Source: Zasmidium citrigriseum
Taxonomy: Eukaryota; Ascomycota; Dothideomycetes; Mycosphaerellales; Mycosphaerellaceae
Direction of reading: 5' to 3'
Length of the DNA: 64,000 nucleotides
NCBI GenBank assembly: GCA_002786025.1
Contig: NHNW01000003.1
Span: forward strand, 124,001 to 188,000
This document shows positions 41,601-52,366 of the stretch, piece by piece. Each line of letters begins with the position of its first letter. Position 1 is the stretch's first letter. A program made the translations under genes and the position numbers. The notes under the pieces are model-generated. The model made no database searches. It saw nothing but the letters and a program-made list of their open reading frames with translations, and was not told the origin of the DNA.

Positions 41601-42722
41601 TTAGACATCAGCATCTTCCCACACGATGATCTCGCCTTTCACATCGCCCTTTCCATCGACGACCACCTTCGACGACTTCTTCTCGCCGGCAGTGAACTCT
41701 ACAGCCGCCGGTGCTGCGAAGAGCTCCTTGACGTCCGGCTTCTGCACCTCATCGACGACGACATGAGAGTCCTTGTCGAGTCCTTCGGGGATGAATGTCT
41801 CCGTCTCAAGATCCGACAGCGGCGAGCGTTCACCATCGTCCATCTCGTCCGTAACTACCTTCCTCCTCACGATCTCGGTCTTCTTGATCTGCTTGGGTGC
41901 GGGTTGTGAGGCGGTAGGCGCATCGTATCCCTCCGGCGGCTCGTTCTCCTTGCCGCGATTGCTCTTCTCCTTCTTGACATCCTCATCATCCGAGCTCAGG
42001 TCCAGTGTAAGTGTGCTATGCTCCATAAGGTTGGCAGCTTCTTCCTCGGGCGTGTCTTCGTAGATGTCGAAGAACCAGCTCTTGGGCATGCTCTCCTGGA
42101 TCGTGGCGCCGGCAGCGACCTTGGGCTCGGAGTTCAGAGTACCGCTCAGTGCAGCGTCGAGACTGAATGGCAGAGTCGATGCAACTCGGCCGCCAGGCGG
42201 GTCGATGCGTGAGAAAGGTGCAGAAACGCGTCGATTCTTGCCGATACCTGCAATCTTCCGCTTGGGTGACCGGCCAGCTGGTGCAGTCGACGGAGCCCGT
42301 GGCGACGAGGTGTTGGCTCTGATCGGCGTCAAAAGACGTGAGGGGATGGTTGCAGGTGGCGGCATGGATTTTTGAGGTGTCAAGGTGAAGGTGAAAGGCT
42401 TCACCGGCTTATCAAACGATTCACTCTTCGTCTTCTTGGACGGCGAGTCGAACATGGCGGGGTCGACATTCTCGCTGTCGAAGTCGTCTTCAAACGACCT
42501 CTTGACAGGCGAAGCGACGCTCTTGGTAATGATGCTGGGCTTGCCGCTCAGAACTGACGACTTCTGTGCAATGAGGCCTGATAAGGTAAGCTACGTGACC
42601 CGTCAACAGCATTGTGGCCATGCCATACCATTCTGGCGATTCTTAGCATTGGCAAGATGCTGTAGGCGAGGATTGTCGAGCGGTGCGAACGGCACTCTCG
42701 CCACTGGGGCGTGAGCGGTCAT
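41601..42722 (-). CDS. Nuclear-type disordered protein with KEN box and CDK-like sites
   Basis: Exons 42722-42629 and 42577-41601 are joined across a 51-nt intron (GTATGG...TATCAG) to give 356 aa. It starts MTAHAPVARVPFAPLDNPRL. The protein is basic and Ser/Pro-rich in the first half (SPVKRSFEDD, FDSPSKKTKSESFD, GRSPKRKIAGIGKNRR), with several S/T-P-x-K/R sites. A compact motif, PKSWFFDIYEDTPEEEAANL, lies near the middle. RGKENEPPEGYD carries a KEN degron, and the C-terminus is acidic. The combination suggests a cell-cycle-regulated nuclear substrate of CDK and APC/C. A securin-like role is conceivable but not demonstrated; I do not recognise the family. Confidence 0.72.
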
Positions 42723-43604
42723 GGTGGAATAATGTCGGGATGCGATGGATGCTCGAGCGTGATCTCAAACGCGTCCAAGGGCGTGTCGTCGATCCTGGTC
42801 TAGGTGCTCGAGCCGGCTGTTCGTCGTGTAAACAACGAAGATCTCTTCAGATCTGGCCGTGATGTAGATGCTGTATCTGCTGCTTTCTCTGCGTGGTGAA
42901 GCTGAAGTCGAGTCGAACACGTCCAGGTAAGATACTGAGGCACGGCTCAACGTCCTCGTCGCTCCAATGTCGCACAGACCGCGAGAGTGAAGGGAGGGGC
43001 AAAGGCTAATGCACGACGCGAGGGCGTGTCTTCTTCGTGAAGGGAGTGAGCTGCTCCAATCGCACGCGCCAATTGTGGGGCCAGGGTCGGCACGACAACG
43101 ATCTAACTACCGCCGACCAGCATCCAGGCGTACAACCACCGCGAAATGACGTTGAAACACAGCCACAACATGCATTGCGTGCCTCAGAACGGTTGGGGAT
43201 GGACAGGCGTGCGCGGCGTCGTCTGCGAGGGACTGGATAAGTGGCAGGCGCGAGCGAGTTTCAACACGTGAAGGAAGACGCCTCGTCCCAAGATAGGCGA
43301 GACTCTATCGATTGCATGGACACAGCCTCGGGAGCGACGTGAGACAGGCGAGAGTACTTGCAGCTGCAACGACTCGCATGGATGATGCGTTTGCCCAATA
43401 CAACATGAAGAATCGAGAGCGTGATGCAAGAAGCTCTGCCGAAGATCAAAGCGAAACAGGCGTTGGATGTGGAAGTAAAGGACTGAGCAGCATGCTTGAT
43501 TGATCGCTGATAGGTGTCCCAATATCGTTGCAATCTGAGCTACTGCATCCATGCCATCGAAGTGCTCTTTGTCATTGTGTAGACGTCTGAAAATGCCTTC
43601 GTCT
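42723..43604. other. Intergenic region
   Basis: About 880 bp upstream of the KEN-box gene and downstream of the ceramidase-like gene. No domain-bearing frame or RNA gene seen. Confidence 0.5.
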
Positions 43605-45032
43605 TCACATATATTTACTCCTATGAAACCCCTGATGCTCTCGAATCCACTTTCGACCTACTGGCTTGACCCAGCGTCGCTGGATCGCGTCTCCTCGAAT
43701 GGGATCCATGATACAGGCAAAGTGCGTCATCTCATTCGTCGTCGGATAGCGCTGGAGCAGCCATAGAATATCCTCTTCCCTCACGGGCTGCTTCATCTCG
43801 CGCCCGGAGCCACGTTTGTCCATATGATCTGCCATCCGGTGCCTGAGTGCTTGGTAGTTACTTTCCATGCATTCTCTTCGGTCCTCGGATTCCCTAATGA
43901 TCTCCGCTAGCGAGATTTGCGTTTCCGCCGTTCCCTCTGCCTCTTCTTCCACTGAGATGTCTGTTGCGTTCATTCCGTTGTCGTGGTTGGTTACTGCGAT
44001 GAATTCGTCACTTGAGCGTATCGCTGCCGTGTCTCGATCCTTCTCGATAACTGTGGTCTCGATGCCATTGCTGAAGCACAGGTAGCAAGCTGTAGTGGTG
44101 AGAGGTTTGCCCGCAAGGCCTGCAACGTTCGATATGACGTCCGAATATTTCCAAAATTTCCAACCATCTAGATCCTCTGCCGGGCTGCTCCCATCCTTTG
44201 AAGGTAACAGAAAACAGCGCAACTGACTCGATATGCTTCGTCTCTGTCCCAGTAGCACCATCGCCAAGTGGAAGTAGTACTTGGTGTCTGCCCATATCTT
44301 TCCCTTGTCACGTCGATTGCCCTTAAAGTTCAGACTCATGGACAATCCTCGTCTGACTCCGGTCAGCACACCAACGTAGCCAGCGTATGTGATGCTCGAC
44401 GCTATGATCGGCCCCTCTTGATGTGTCCTGAAGTCCAACCTTACAATTATCTTCCTGAGCGAAGGCATGCCCCAATCCAGCGTCCGAAAGTGGACCATTT
44501 TGGTCCCGAGATGTTCGTCATATACGAGAGCTCCACCGCTGGAGCAACCCATCAAAAGGTCGAGGAGCACGTTGAAACAGACAAGCAGGTACATATCGAT
44601 CCCAGTTGCGTGGCCGATACCCTTGAGCTCCCTGTTCTCTTCCTGGTCGTACACACCTCGTACGAACAAGTTTGCCAATTGATGTACTCGCTTGACGGAC
44701 AGAAAGTGCACTACATCGCCTACGAGTTCGTCGAATAGAGGCGTAAGGCCCTTCATGGGCTTCTTGAGAGCTGCGCACACTTCCAGGTATCGTTGCTCAG
44801 GGGGTAGCGATAGGTCGATGATGAATCGAGGAACTTCGCATTCGCGATCATCGTGCTCAAAATCGGCGGACTTCGATGATGTTGTGCTGTCGGAGCGTAC
44901 TTCGGCGTAGCGACTGGCATTACTTCGAAGTCGATACTTGGGTCCGCCGTCCTCCGCCAGCATTTGCGGTGCTGGCGCAGCTCCAGATGCTACGGCCTCT
45001 CGCACGGCCGCCGCACGCGTGGTGGGTGCCAT
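43605..45032 (-). CDS. Acid ceramidase / N-acylethanolamine amidase-like hydrolase
   Basis: 475 aa, single exon. An N-terminal disordered region (about 65 aa) precedes the NAAA-beta-type segment VPRFIIDLSLPPEQRYLEVC. The choloylglycine-hydrolase-like core follows. The expected nucleophile Cys is in LMGCSSGGALVYDEHLGTKM, then VHFRTLDWGMPSLRKIIVRL and SSITYAGYVGVLTGVRRGLS. These match the amidase superfamily that self-cleaves at Cys and hydrolyses N-acyl amides. No signal peptide is visible, so unlike lysosomal acid ceramidase it may act in the cytosol (inference). The C-terminal 130 residues (EEEAEGTAETQISLAEIIRE...) are charged and less conserved. Confidence 0.85.
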   Translation of the reverse strand: MAPTTRAAAVREAVASGAAPAPQMLAEDGGPKYRLRSNASRYAEVRSDSTTSSKSADFEHDDRECEVPRFIIDLSLPPEQRYLEVCAALKKPMKGLTPLFDELVGDVVHFLSVKRVHQLANLFVRGVYDQEENRELKGIGHATGIDMYLLVCFNVLLDLLMGCSSGGALVYDEHLGTKMVHFRTLDWGMPSLRKIIVRLDFRTHQEGPIIASSITYAGYVGVLTGVRRGLSMSLNFKGNRRDKGKIWADTKYYFHLAMVLLGQRRSISSQLRCFLLPSKDGSSPAEDLDGWKFWKYSDVISNVAGLAGKPLTTTACYLCFSNGIETTVIEKDRDTAAIRSSDEFIAVTNHDNGMNATDISVEEEAEGTAETQISLAEIIRESEDRRECMESNYQALRHRMADHMDKRGSGREMKQPVREEDILWLLQRYPTTNEMTHFACIMDPIRGDAIQRRWVKPVGRKWIREHQGFHRSKYM

Positions 45033-46370
45033 TATGAATCAGTTTGAAACGGGATGAAAGGTCAAAGGAGCTGGAAAAGTCGGATACTACCTGTTGCTGC
45101 CTTGAGACCGGTGTGAGGGCGTGCAAGGAAGCATCGCCTCGCTGAAAGTGCTAGGCATACCGTTCGTCGATGTCCCGTTCGTTTGCCAGATCGTGCTACA
45201 GAGATATCGGAGCAGACGATGAATCGTAATGTTGTTGGCCAAGGACGCGAAGCCCATCGCCTTGAAGACCTACCCCGACTTGACGCTGACCCCTGCCAGA
45301 TTTAAGCTTTCGGTTTCGTATTTGCCCCGACCGCACCTCCTCCACCGCTCGCACTCCTCTTCCATCAAATTGCATCTTTCCACCCGGCCACTCCCAAACA
45401 CCATTCACTTTCTCTCTGTTTGAAGACAAGAAAGTATGCGCGCATCTTTTGCCAATCTTGGCTCATTTTACGGCCAGCTCGAGCGACTTCAGCCGCTTGT
45501 GTACCTGCACACTCAAACGAGGATTGAGTTCGACGAAGAACAGCAGCGCGGATGACTCTCCCGAGATGCCCGAGTTCTGAGGCTGATGAGGCCCACGTGC
45601 GTTGTCCGACCATCGCCAATGTCACTCGAATGCCGCAGAGTAAACTACTGAAGTACACCAGAGGCACAGTGGGCAAGCTTCAACCCGACAAGGCAGCGGA
45701 CTTTCAGAGGTCTGCGCTGGTTCAAGTCTCTCCAGGCTTTCAGCTCGGTAGATCAGTACGGGCACATCATGCGACTTCCTTGCCGTCTATGAGAAATCAA
45801 ATCTTCACGGCAACCTGGAGTTAGGATGAGACCGACGTTGCTTCGTGGATCGACGAGACTTCTCGTAGAGAGGCGGCACTTTCAATGCATTCGAAAGCTA
45901 TGTTGATGACCACGTCTAACGACTTCGGCACCGAACGTCCATCAGTCATGCAGCACCTGTCGACCAACCAATATCGCTGCAACCAGCTGAAGGCATCAAG
46001 CGCTTGGAGTGCACCATCTCGGCCACGGTGTGTCATTGATGTTCATAATTGGCAGGTCGATCATGAACATAACATTCGACTTGCGAGTATCCTGCTGTGC
46101 ACTACTACACTTACGTCTGGCCTAACGAGGATCCCTGCTGGACGAGGATCAGTCCCCGACGGATTGTCGCAGTGACAATACGCCTTGATGTCAGGCACGT
46201 CTCCTATATTCAAGCCCTACGTTTGACGGGACAATCAGGGCGGAGTACTACGCCGCACGTCTGCAGACTCAGCTGAGCGAACTTCTGAAGCCAGTTCGGT
46301 ATAGAAGCCGGACTCATTTCCTGCACCTGAGGCTGTGATTCAACTGAAGTCTTTTCATATTCCTACTGTG
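45033..46370. other. Intergenic region
   Basis: About 1.3 kb. A 39-codon frame at 45436-45555 (MRASFANLGSFYGQLERLQP...) is the only tidy small frame, without other support. Nothing else is assigned. Confidence 0.45.
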
Positions 46371-47092
46371 ATGATGAGGTCTTTTGTCGTGGGAATCCTC
46401 TTGGTTACCGGGCTTGTAAATGCCCTTGTGAGGCGACAGCAGGCTGCTGTTTCCTTCACTGACACTGTATGGCTACTCCACCCCGCCAACCCGCAACAGC
46501 AAATGCTAACGCGCGGACAGTACGACGCCCTGGAAACTGGCAGCGAGGTCGGTCTTCTCCATGGTCTTCAGTACGGCGGTGCCGTCGTCAGAGTGTGTGC
46601 TCTTCTCTACTTGCCAGCTACCCGCGACCATATCTGATCAAAAACCAGACCCATCAACTAGCCAACGGCTCTCAGCCCATCGTCCCACACAGCAAGCCAA
46701 AATTCGCCCAAGGTAGTTTCAGACGTGCCGTTTATCGATACAACGGGGTCTCTGGAGAGACTTACATCGATGTGTTTGGTGCACAGAACGTCAGCTCCTT
46801 CGACCTCTACGGCCTTTGGTTCGCCTGTGCTCACGTCGATGGAACCAATTTTGGTCCCGCTCGTCCCTGCACTCTTGCTGTGTATGGAGAGTCGAATGAT
46901 GGCCGCCAGTACATCTCCACGGCTGATTACGCTCCTTCTTTGGACGACGAGGCCCCAATGATCAGTGTGCGGTTCAATTACCCAACTTTCAGGCAAATAA
47001 ACAACGTGTCTATCGGCATTGTCACCGGTTCGGCGCCGTACGGCAAGACGGCTATTGTCATTGACAGCCTGGAACACATCAACTACGCTTGA
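46371..47092 (+). CDS. Secreted glycoprotein-like protein, 224 aa
   Basis: Exons 46371-46570 and 46618-47092 give a continuous frame. The 47-nt intron (GTACGG...TTGCCAG) was chosen because it joins the signal-peptide exon to the conserved-looking body. The signal peptide is RSFVVGILLVTGLVNALVRR, with a possible Kex2-type RR site. The body has N-glycosylation sequons (NQT, NGS, NVS) and a repeating motif: GETYIDVFGAQNVSSFDLYG, LWFACAHVDGTNFGPARPCT. It ends SAPYGKTAIVIDSLEHINYA. The pattern is that of a beta-sandwich, lectin-like fungal secreted domain (inference). The donor is weaker than usual, so the junction is less certain. Confidence 0.7.
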
Positions 47093-47377
47093 GTGCGGTT
47101 GAGAAGAGAAGGAAATTTCGACCTTGGTGAATGTCACTCACTCTTCTTGGATTGGGAAGTATGCAAGTAGATTCTAATGCGAACATGTGTTGAAATCTCT
47201 CTGACGATATCGCTTCGGCTGTGCCGCAATCTCCATAATTTATTTCATCATCAGCTCCGCGGAGCCTTGGACACCTGGCAAAGTAGTACGCCCTGCTCAC
47301 AAACAGAATTTTAGATCGATGAGCTGATCTCACGCTGGTTCCAATCGCAGAAAGTAGTACCAAAAGGACAAGCAGCC

Positions 47378-48343
47378 ATGCCTGGAAGTCTATTAAAACA
47401 TGCTAGCGGCCTCATTAGCATCCTTGCCGAAACTGGAATTATCCTCAATTACTGGATTGTTTCAAACACAACTGTTCCGAATGACTGGCCTCGCCGATAC
47501 TCGGTCTCTGCAACCATTACCGCCATCGTCTACGCATTCGCGGAGCCTGTCCTCACAGTCTTCACGAGATGGATCCCCATTCCACAGAAGTTCCTCCTCA
47601 CCGTGGTTGGGACGGTGCAATTGTCGGTCACCAGCTCTGTCATCCATGTGCTTTCGGACTCTGTCCGGCTTGAGCCCATTGCATGGCATAAGAAAACGGA
47701 TGTCCAGACCGCCGGTACAAAGCAGCAAGAAGAACACGAACCTCGACAGCCCAATGACCTTGAGCCAGTACAGATTTTCTCCTTGACCCGATCTCAGGTT
47801 CTGCTCGCCAACCTACTTCCAGTCCTCACGGCCGCCTGGAGTAACGCAGCCCTGTTTCTGTTCACGCACAGCATGCGTGCTTCGGATACCAGGACGACGC
47901 CGTATCGGGTGACAGACGAATGCTTCGAGTGGCTTGCGATTATCACCTACGTCTTCTCGGTCTTGGTTTGCAACTACGCTTTGCTTACAGGGGCGTTCAA
48001 GCGAGATTCCATTTACGACCGAGCTTCAACGATATCGGTATTTGGCAACACGCTTCTCCTCTGGATCTTAAGAGCATGTGCAAGAATGCTCTTTGGCATG
48101 AGCCCCATCTTGGCTCTCACGACAATCTACGACACCGAACTCGCCGATGAGCTGTTCAATCCGGCTCGTTACGAGGGCATCACGAATTTCGCTAGGAACT
48201 ACCCGATAGTGTTCATTTTGGTGGTGCCACTGGTACTCTCTCAGTCATCGTTCTTGTTTGCCTACTTCTTTTCATATCGGCCGGCACATGAGAGGCTTGA
48301 AAGGCTTGAGAGAACGATCGAGATGGAACAGAGAGGAGGATGA
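47378..48343 (+). CDS. Multi-pass membrane protein of unknown function, 321 aa
   Basis: Single exon. Hydrophobic stretches lie near residues 10-30, 45-65, 72-92, 140-165 (LLANLLPVLTAAWSNAALFL), 185-210 (WLAIITYVFSVLVCNYALLT), 222-245 and 280-300 (IVFILVVPLVLSQSSFLFAY). This gives about seven helices, with a charged loop (HKKTDVQTAGTKQQEEHEPR) between the third and fourth. The C-terminus is helical and charged (RLERLERTIEMEQRGG). I do not recognise the family. It is 285 bp downstream of the secreted protein on the same strand. Confidence 0.7.
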   Translation: MPGSLLKHASGLISILAETGIILNYWIVSNTTVPNDWPRRYSVSATITAIVYAFAEPVLTVFTRWIPIPQKFLLTVVGTVQLSVTSSVIHVLSDSVRLEPIAWHKKTDVQTAGTKQQEEHEPRQPNDLEPVQIFSLTRSQVLLANLLPVLTAAWSNAALFLFTHSMRASDTRTTPYRVTDECFEWLAIITYVFSVLVCNYALLTGAFKRDSIYDRASTISVFGNTLLLWILRACARMLFGMSPILALTTIYDTELADELFNPARYEGITNFARNYPIVFILVVPLVLSQSSFLFAYFFSYRPAHERLERLERTIEMEQRGG

Positions 48344-48430
48344 AAGTATCGTACAGAGTGCAGACATTCAACGAGCAGATTCACGTGTATCCGAGCATCA
48401 CAATAAAAACCACCACGGCCGCAGTCAAGC

Positions 48431-49297
48431 TCACTGTACCAATGGCCTCAACGCATCAATCAACTCCATCGTCCCATATCGAACCTCACCAACATTCTCC
48501 TCGACATCGATCAGGCCACCCTCATTCTGAGCATCGTTCGACTTGATTATAAGCGTAGCGAGGTCCGGGTGCAAGCCTTGCTCCAGCACACCTCTCCACT
48601 GCTCGCGAGGCACCGACTGCGCAGTAACCGGCTTGCCCAAAAGCTCACTCAACGCCTTCGCCACATCGATAGCACTGTATCGTCGTGGACCTTCAGCATG
48701 GATAATCTCCAGATCCTTCGTACTAGCAGGTCGTAGTAATATTTCAGCTGCGATCACCCCAAGATCCGGGGCCGAGATATGGGGATATCGTTTATCGACA
48801 TCCTCATGAAAGGTTGGGAATGCGCTGGATCCTATGGCTGCTGGTATCACTCGTGCGAAGTTTTGGAAATATTCTGCTGTGCGCAGGAAGATCTTTTGGC
48901 TAGAGAGCGGTCTCAGGTGTTCTTCGAATTCATGGTAGATCGATGGCATGCCAATGTCGTGAGCAACGTGTGCACCGTAGTCTGATATGGCCAGAAAACG
49001 CTTCGGCTTGGTCTCCTTCAGCGCGGTCACCAGACTCTTCATCGTCTTCCGGATGTCCTCGATGTCCGCTTGAAACGCTGGCGGGAGTATGACCTGAACA
49101 GACTCTGCGTCGCCGATTGCCTTGGACAGAGCAGTGGTGTCTTGGAGATCTGCGACAGCAATTGCGCATCCGATCTCCCTCAACTTCTCTGCCTTTGAGG
49201 CATCTCGCACAATGGCCCTGACTGACGCATTTGCTTGGCGAAGGGCCTTTGATGTTGCAAACCCGACGTTCCCTGTTGCTCCGATGATGGCGTACAT
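48431..49297 (-). CDS. NmrA-like NAD(P)-binding protein
   Basis: 288 aa from the ATG at 49297 (MYAIIGATGNVGFATSKALR); the frame extends 92 codons upstream without family resemblance. The Rossmann motif GATGNVG at the very N-terminus, followed by VRAIVRDASKAEKLREIG and VADLQDTTALSKAI, fits the NmrA/HSCARG family of atypical short-chain dehydrogenases. FLAISDYGAHVAHDIG replaces the catalytic YxxxK. Members act as redox sensors or NAD(P)H-dependent reductases; which applies here is unknown. Confidence 0.88.
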   Translation of the reverse strand: MYAIIGATGNVGFATSKALRQANASVRAIVRDASKAEKLREIGCAIAVADLQDTTALSKAIGDAESVQVILPPAFQADIEDIRKTMKSLVTALKETKPKRFLAISDYGAHVAHDIGMPSIYHEFEEHLRPLSSQKIFLRTAEYFQNFARVIPAAIGSSAFPTFHEDVDKRYPHISAPDLGVIAAEILLRPASTKDLEIIHAEGPRRYSAIDVAKALSELLGKPVTAQSVPREQWRGVLEQGLHPDLATLIIKSNDAQNEGGLIDVEENVGEVRYGTMELIDALRPLVQ

Positions 49298-49747
49298 GTT
49301 CGAAATATCGTTGGTAGTCAGATTTGGTTGGATTCGATCGTTTTGGGCGTAGTATGCGACTGATCTCGAAGGAAAGCAGAACCTGAGTAGGAAGCTTGTT
49401 ATTGCGGTAGTCGGTTGTTGACGAAGCCTTCTTTTATGGATTTCTTTGTTCTGTGGAATGACGCCGCAACACCGCACGAGACGGGACGCATCTATCTCCG
49501 CTGTGACGACCGCCCGCTGGCTATCGGCAGGGCGCAGTGCCCATGTAGTACATGTTCGATGCTTCGGATACATAAATTCAAACCAACTTCCAAATCGGGA
49601 GTGCAGTCAAAGCTATTAGCTATAACCCGAAAACCCGTAGTGCGGCTGAACAAGGCGGCCTTCTCAGTGAACCACACATCTTGCAGTAGGCACTTTGGAA
49701 TCTCCGGTCGCCTTGAATGGCGAGATAGGGCTGGCTCTTCAATCTCC
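49298..49747. other. Intergenic region
   Basis: 450 bp between two minus-strand genes; promoter of the NmrA-like gene, no other signal. Confidence 0.5.
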
Positions 49748-50791
49748 TTAGAGATTCGTTCTGAAGAACTCCGTCAACCTGGCGAACGGGATCAAATCGA
49801 CCCGGTCATAAAGATCAACATGTCCTGCTCCAGGGACCCAGTACAACTCCTTTGGTTCAGCCGCGCGCTCGTAAGCGTCCTCGCTGAACTCTCTTGAATG
49901 TGCCTGATCACCCGAGATAAATAGCAACGGACGTGGCGAAATTGTCTCGATGTCGTTGAAGGGATAGAAGTTCATGTACTTCCCATTGGCAGAAAGGAGT
50001 GGCATGGTGGTGATGTTTGGCAAGGACCCTGGAGGCGTATACTCTCCTCGAGACGTACGGTAAAAGTCGTAGAACTCGCGGCTAACGGCGTTGGTCTGAT
50101 TGTTGATTTCTAGCGGAGTGCCCCCGACATAAACTGGTTCGCCTCCAGCTGCCTCGACCCAGCGCTGTTCAGCGGCCTGTGCAAGCAACTCCTGGCGTTG
50201 TTCAAGACTCTGAGAGTGACGTAAGCCATTTCGAGCTGCTGAGCCTATGTCGTACATGCTTGCAGTAGCCACGGCCCGGATTCGAGGGTCGATCTTTGCT
50301 GCACTGACGACATAGGAGCCGCTACCACAGACTCCCACGCCTCCGATACGTGTGCGATCGATCGTGACATAGCCTTGAATGCCCAGGAAGTCTACCGCCG
50401 CACTGAAAGCCTCCGCGAACTGCTCAGGAGAGACACCATTGCGGGGCTCGCCGCTGCTGAGGCCCCAAGTCGGAAGGTCGAGTGCGATTGTAACGAAGCC
50501 TTGTTCGGCCAGCTTTGTAGCGTAGAGATTCGCGCTCTGCTCTTTCACCGCGCCTGCGGGATGGCTCACGACGAGAGCAGAGTTGTTGGCGCTGCGATCG
50601 AGGCTGTCGACGATGAACAGGTTTGCTGCAACAGTCGTTTGGAATTGAGTCGGGAATGTAATTGGGTAGGTGGTGACATTGTCGCTGCGATAGAAGTTTG
50701 CTGCCCCGTAAGAAAGATTCTGCGCTGAGCCTGAGATTGAGCAGAGCACCGTCATGCTCAGGGCGGTGATGGCTGTTTTGGAAGTCCTCAT
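49748..50791 (-). CDS. Secreted alpha/beta hydrolase
   Basis: 347 aa, single exon with a signal peptide (TAITALSMTVLCSISGSAQN). The alpha/beta-hydrolase fold is indicated by SALVVSHPAGAVKEQSANLY (oxyanion region), ALDLPTWGLSSGEPRNGVSP, and RIGGVGVCGSGSYVVSAAKI. There the elbow reads GVCGSG, with Cys or Ser as possible nucleophile. PLLFISGDQAHS...YWVPGAGHVDLYD gives the acid and the His. It resembles the dienelactone-hydrolase-like proteins of bacteria and fungi. The substrate is unknown. Confidence 0.85.
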   Translation of the reverse strand: MRTSKTAITALSMTVLCSISGSAQNLSYGAANFYRSDNVTTYPITFPTQFQTTVAANLFIVDSLDRSANNSALVVSHPAGAVKEQSANLYATKLAEQGFVTIALDLPTWGLSSGEPRNGVSPEQFAEAFSAAVDFLGIQGYVTIDRTRIGGVGVCGSGSYVVSAAKIDPRIRAVATASMYDIGSAARNGLRHSQSLEQRQELLAQAAEQRWVEAAGGEPVYVGGTPLEINNQTNAVSREFYDFYRTSRGEYTPPGSLPNITTMPLLSANGKYMNFYPFNDIETISPRPLLFISGDQAHSREFSEDAYERAAEPKELYWVPGAGHVDLYDRVDLIPFARLTEFFRTNL

Positions 50792-52366
50792 GTTCGGGTT
50801 CGCGATGCTGAGGGAGTGATGGGTGAAGCGATGGGGAAAGTCGTCGGCTGGGCGCCTTTCAGCAGAAGATGAAGTCCCGATCTTAAATACGGAATGAACC
50901 CTTCGATGCTAGTATCGAATGCATCGTTGACGGCGAAATATCAGACCGATTTTGAGGCCAAAGCTCGACGAACGCGCGTTTGTGATGCTCATCGATGGCT
51001 TGGATAGTCAGTGTTACACTTGGTGTGGACCACGCCGGTCTACTGGGCACGCTTCTGGCCATAGAGACTTCACCAGACCCCACGATCCCGGAGATATGCC
51101 AATGCTTGCAGAAGGCTTGCCATCACGACAACAGCAAAACGACACCAGCCAAGAGATATGCTTGGCATCGCCTCTGCCGAGCAATGTTGGGTGTCCGCGC
51201 GCGGCCGCGTTTCACACCGCGTGCGGAGGAAGCAACGGGGCAATGAAGGGCCGCCAAAGTGTGAGGGCGCACTGCAGCGACTCTTCGGCTATAGTCTGTA
51301 TTGGGTGCTTCCAACACTCCAAACCGGCTAGGTTCTTGAAAGGATCTGTACAGTTCTGCGTGCCTGTAAGGATTGTGACGTGACCTTGAGCCACCATGCT
51401 ATCTTTCGTGCTGGCAATCGAGCAATGCCTCGTCATACCAGAAATCGCGGCGTCGCAGGCCCCTGGAGGTGGTCTCGACCGGATTTGGACATTTCTTTCC
51501 GTGGGAGCACGATAGGTCGCGTTTGCGCAAGGCGGCCGCACTTCCTTTCTCAAAGCATTGAGATGATATTTGCCTTCCTCATGAATCTTAAAGGCCAATG
51601 TAGCAACTCTTTATGACACGCCACGCCCTCAACGTGAAGGCTGTTGCCGGCTTTGGCTCAAACGATGGTCTTCTGCATCTCTGGCAACCCAATGATGGTG
51701 CCAACGTCTTTCACGGAGGAAGCTTCACATATCGATAGCGCGAGATCTTCCTCGATATCGTAGCCATCGTTGGCTATCCGCTTGTGTCGACTGATATCAT
51801 TTCTGGGCTCGAGGTCTCGGGGTATCTTTCGCGAAGATGGATATGTATGAGGCGTGGGAGAGACGACGACGAGGGTCGGAATTTGAGCTCGGGTGGTATG
51901 AGTGTATGCAGCTCCCATATGCTATACGGTGCCGACGATGAAAGCAGATTCTGTAGGGCGAGGGAGAACATGTGCGAGTCTGAGGTGAAGTGAATGTGAA
52001 GCTCTCGGTCTCGGATGAAAGTGGTCCGTGGTCCCGGTGCTCCTCCTTCTCTCCTCCATCTCTTTGACGATGGGCTTCCTGTTCTACATCACATCGTCAA
52101 AAAACATTCTTGCGATATCATATCCCCACCGTGAAAGGCAGACATTGCAGAAGTCAGCAATCTTGCCAATGGAGGATCCAAGCCGGGCTCAAATTCACGG
52201 CTCCCTCAATGCCATCCATGTCCGGCATTGCAAGTCTAGCTCTTCAGCATGAAATTGCTCTCATTCGATCAAGACTACTCTGTTGACTACACTGAAAAAG
52301 TCACATACCTACTTGCATCTCAATAACCGCCGTGCCAACATGCCCACAGCCACGAAGTTGTATGCT
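50792..52366. other. Intergenic region
   Basis: About 1.6 kb with no supported gene; frames up to 143 codons lack domains and overlap in several phases. It contains the promoter of the secreted hydrolase. Confidence 0.45.

Noticed and set aside
45436..45555. 39-codon small frame
   Set aside because: No upstream promoter motif, no conservation evidence and too short to stand alone.
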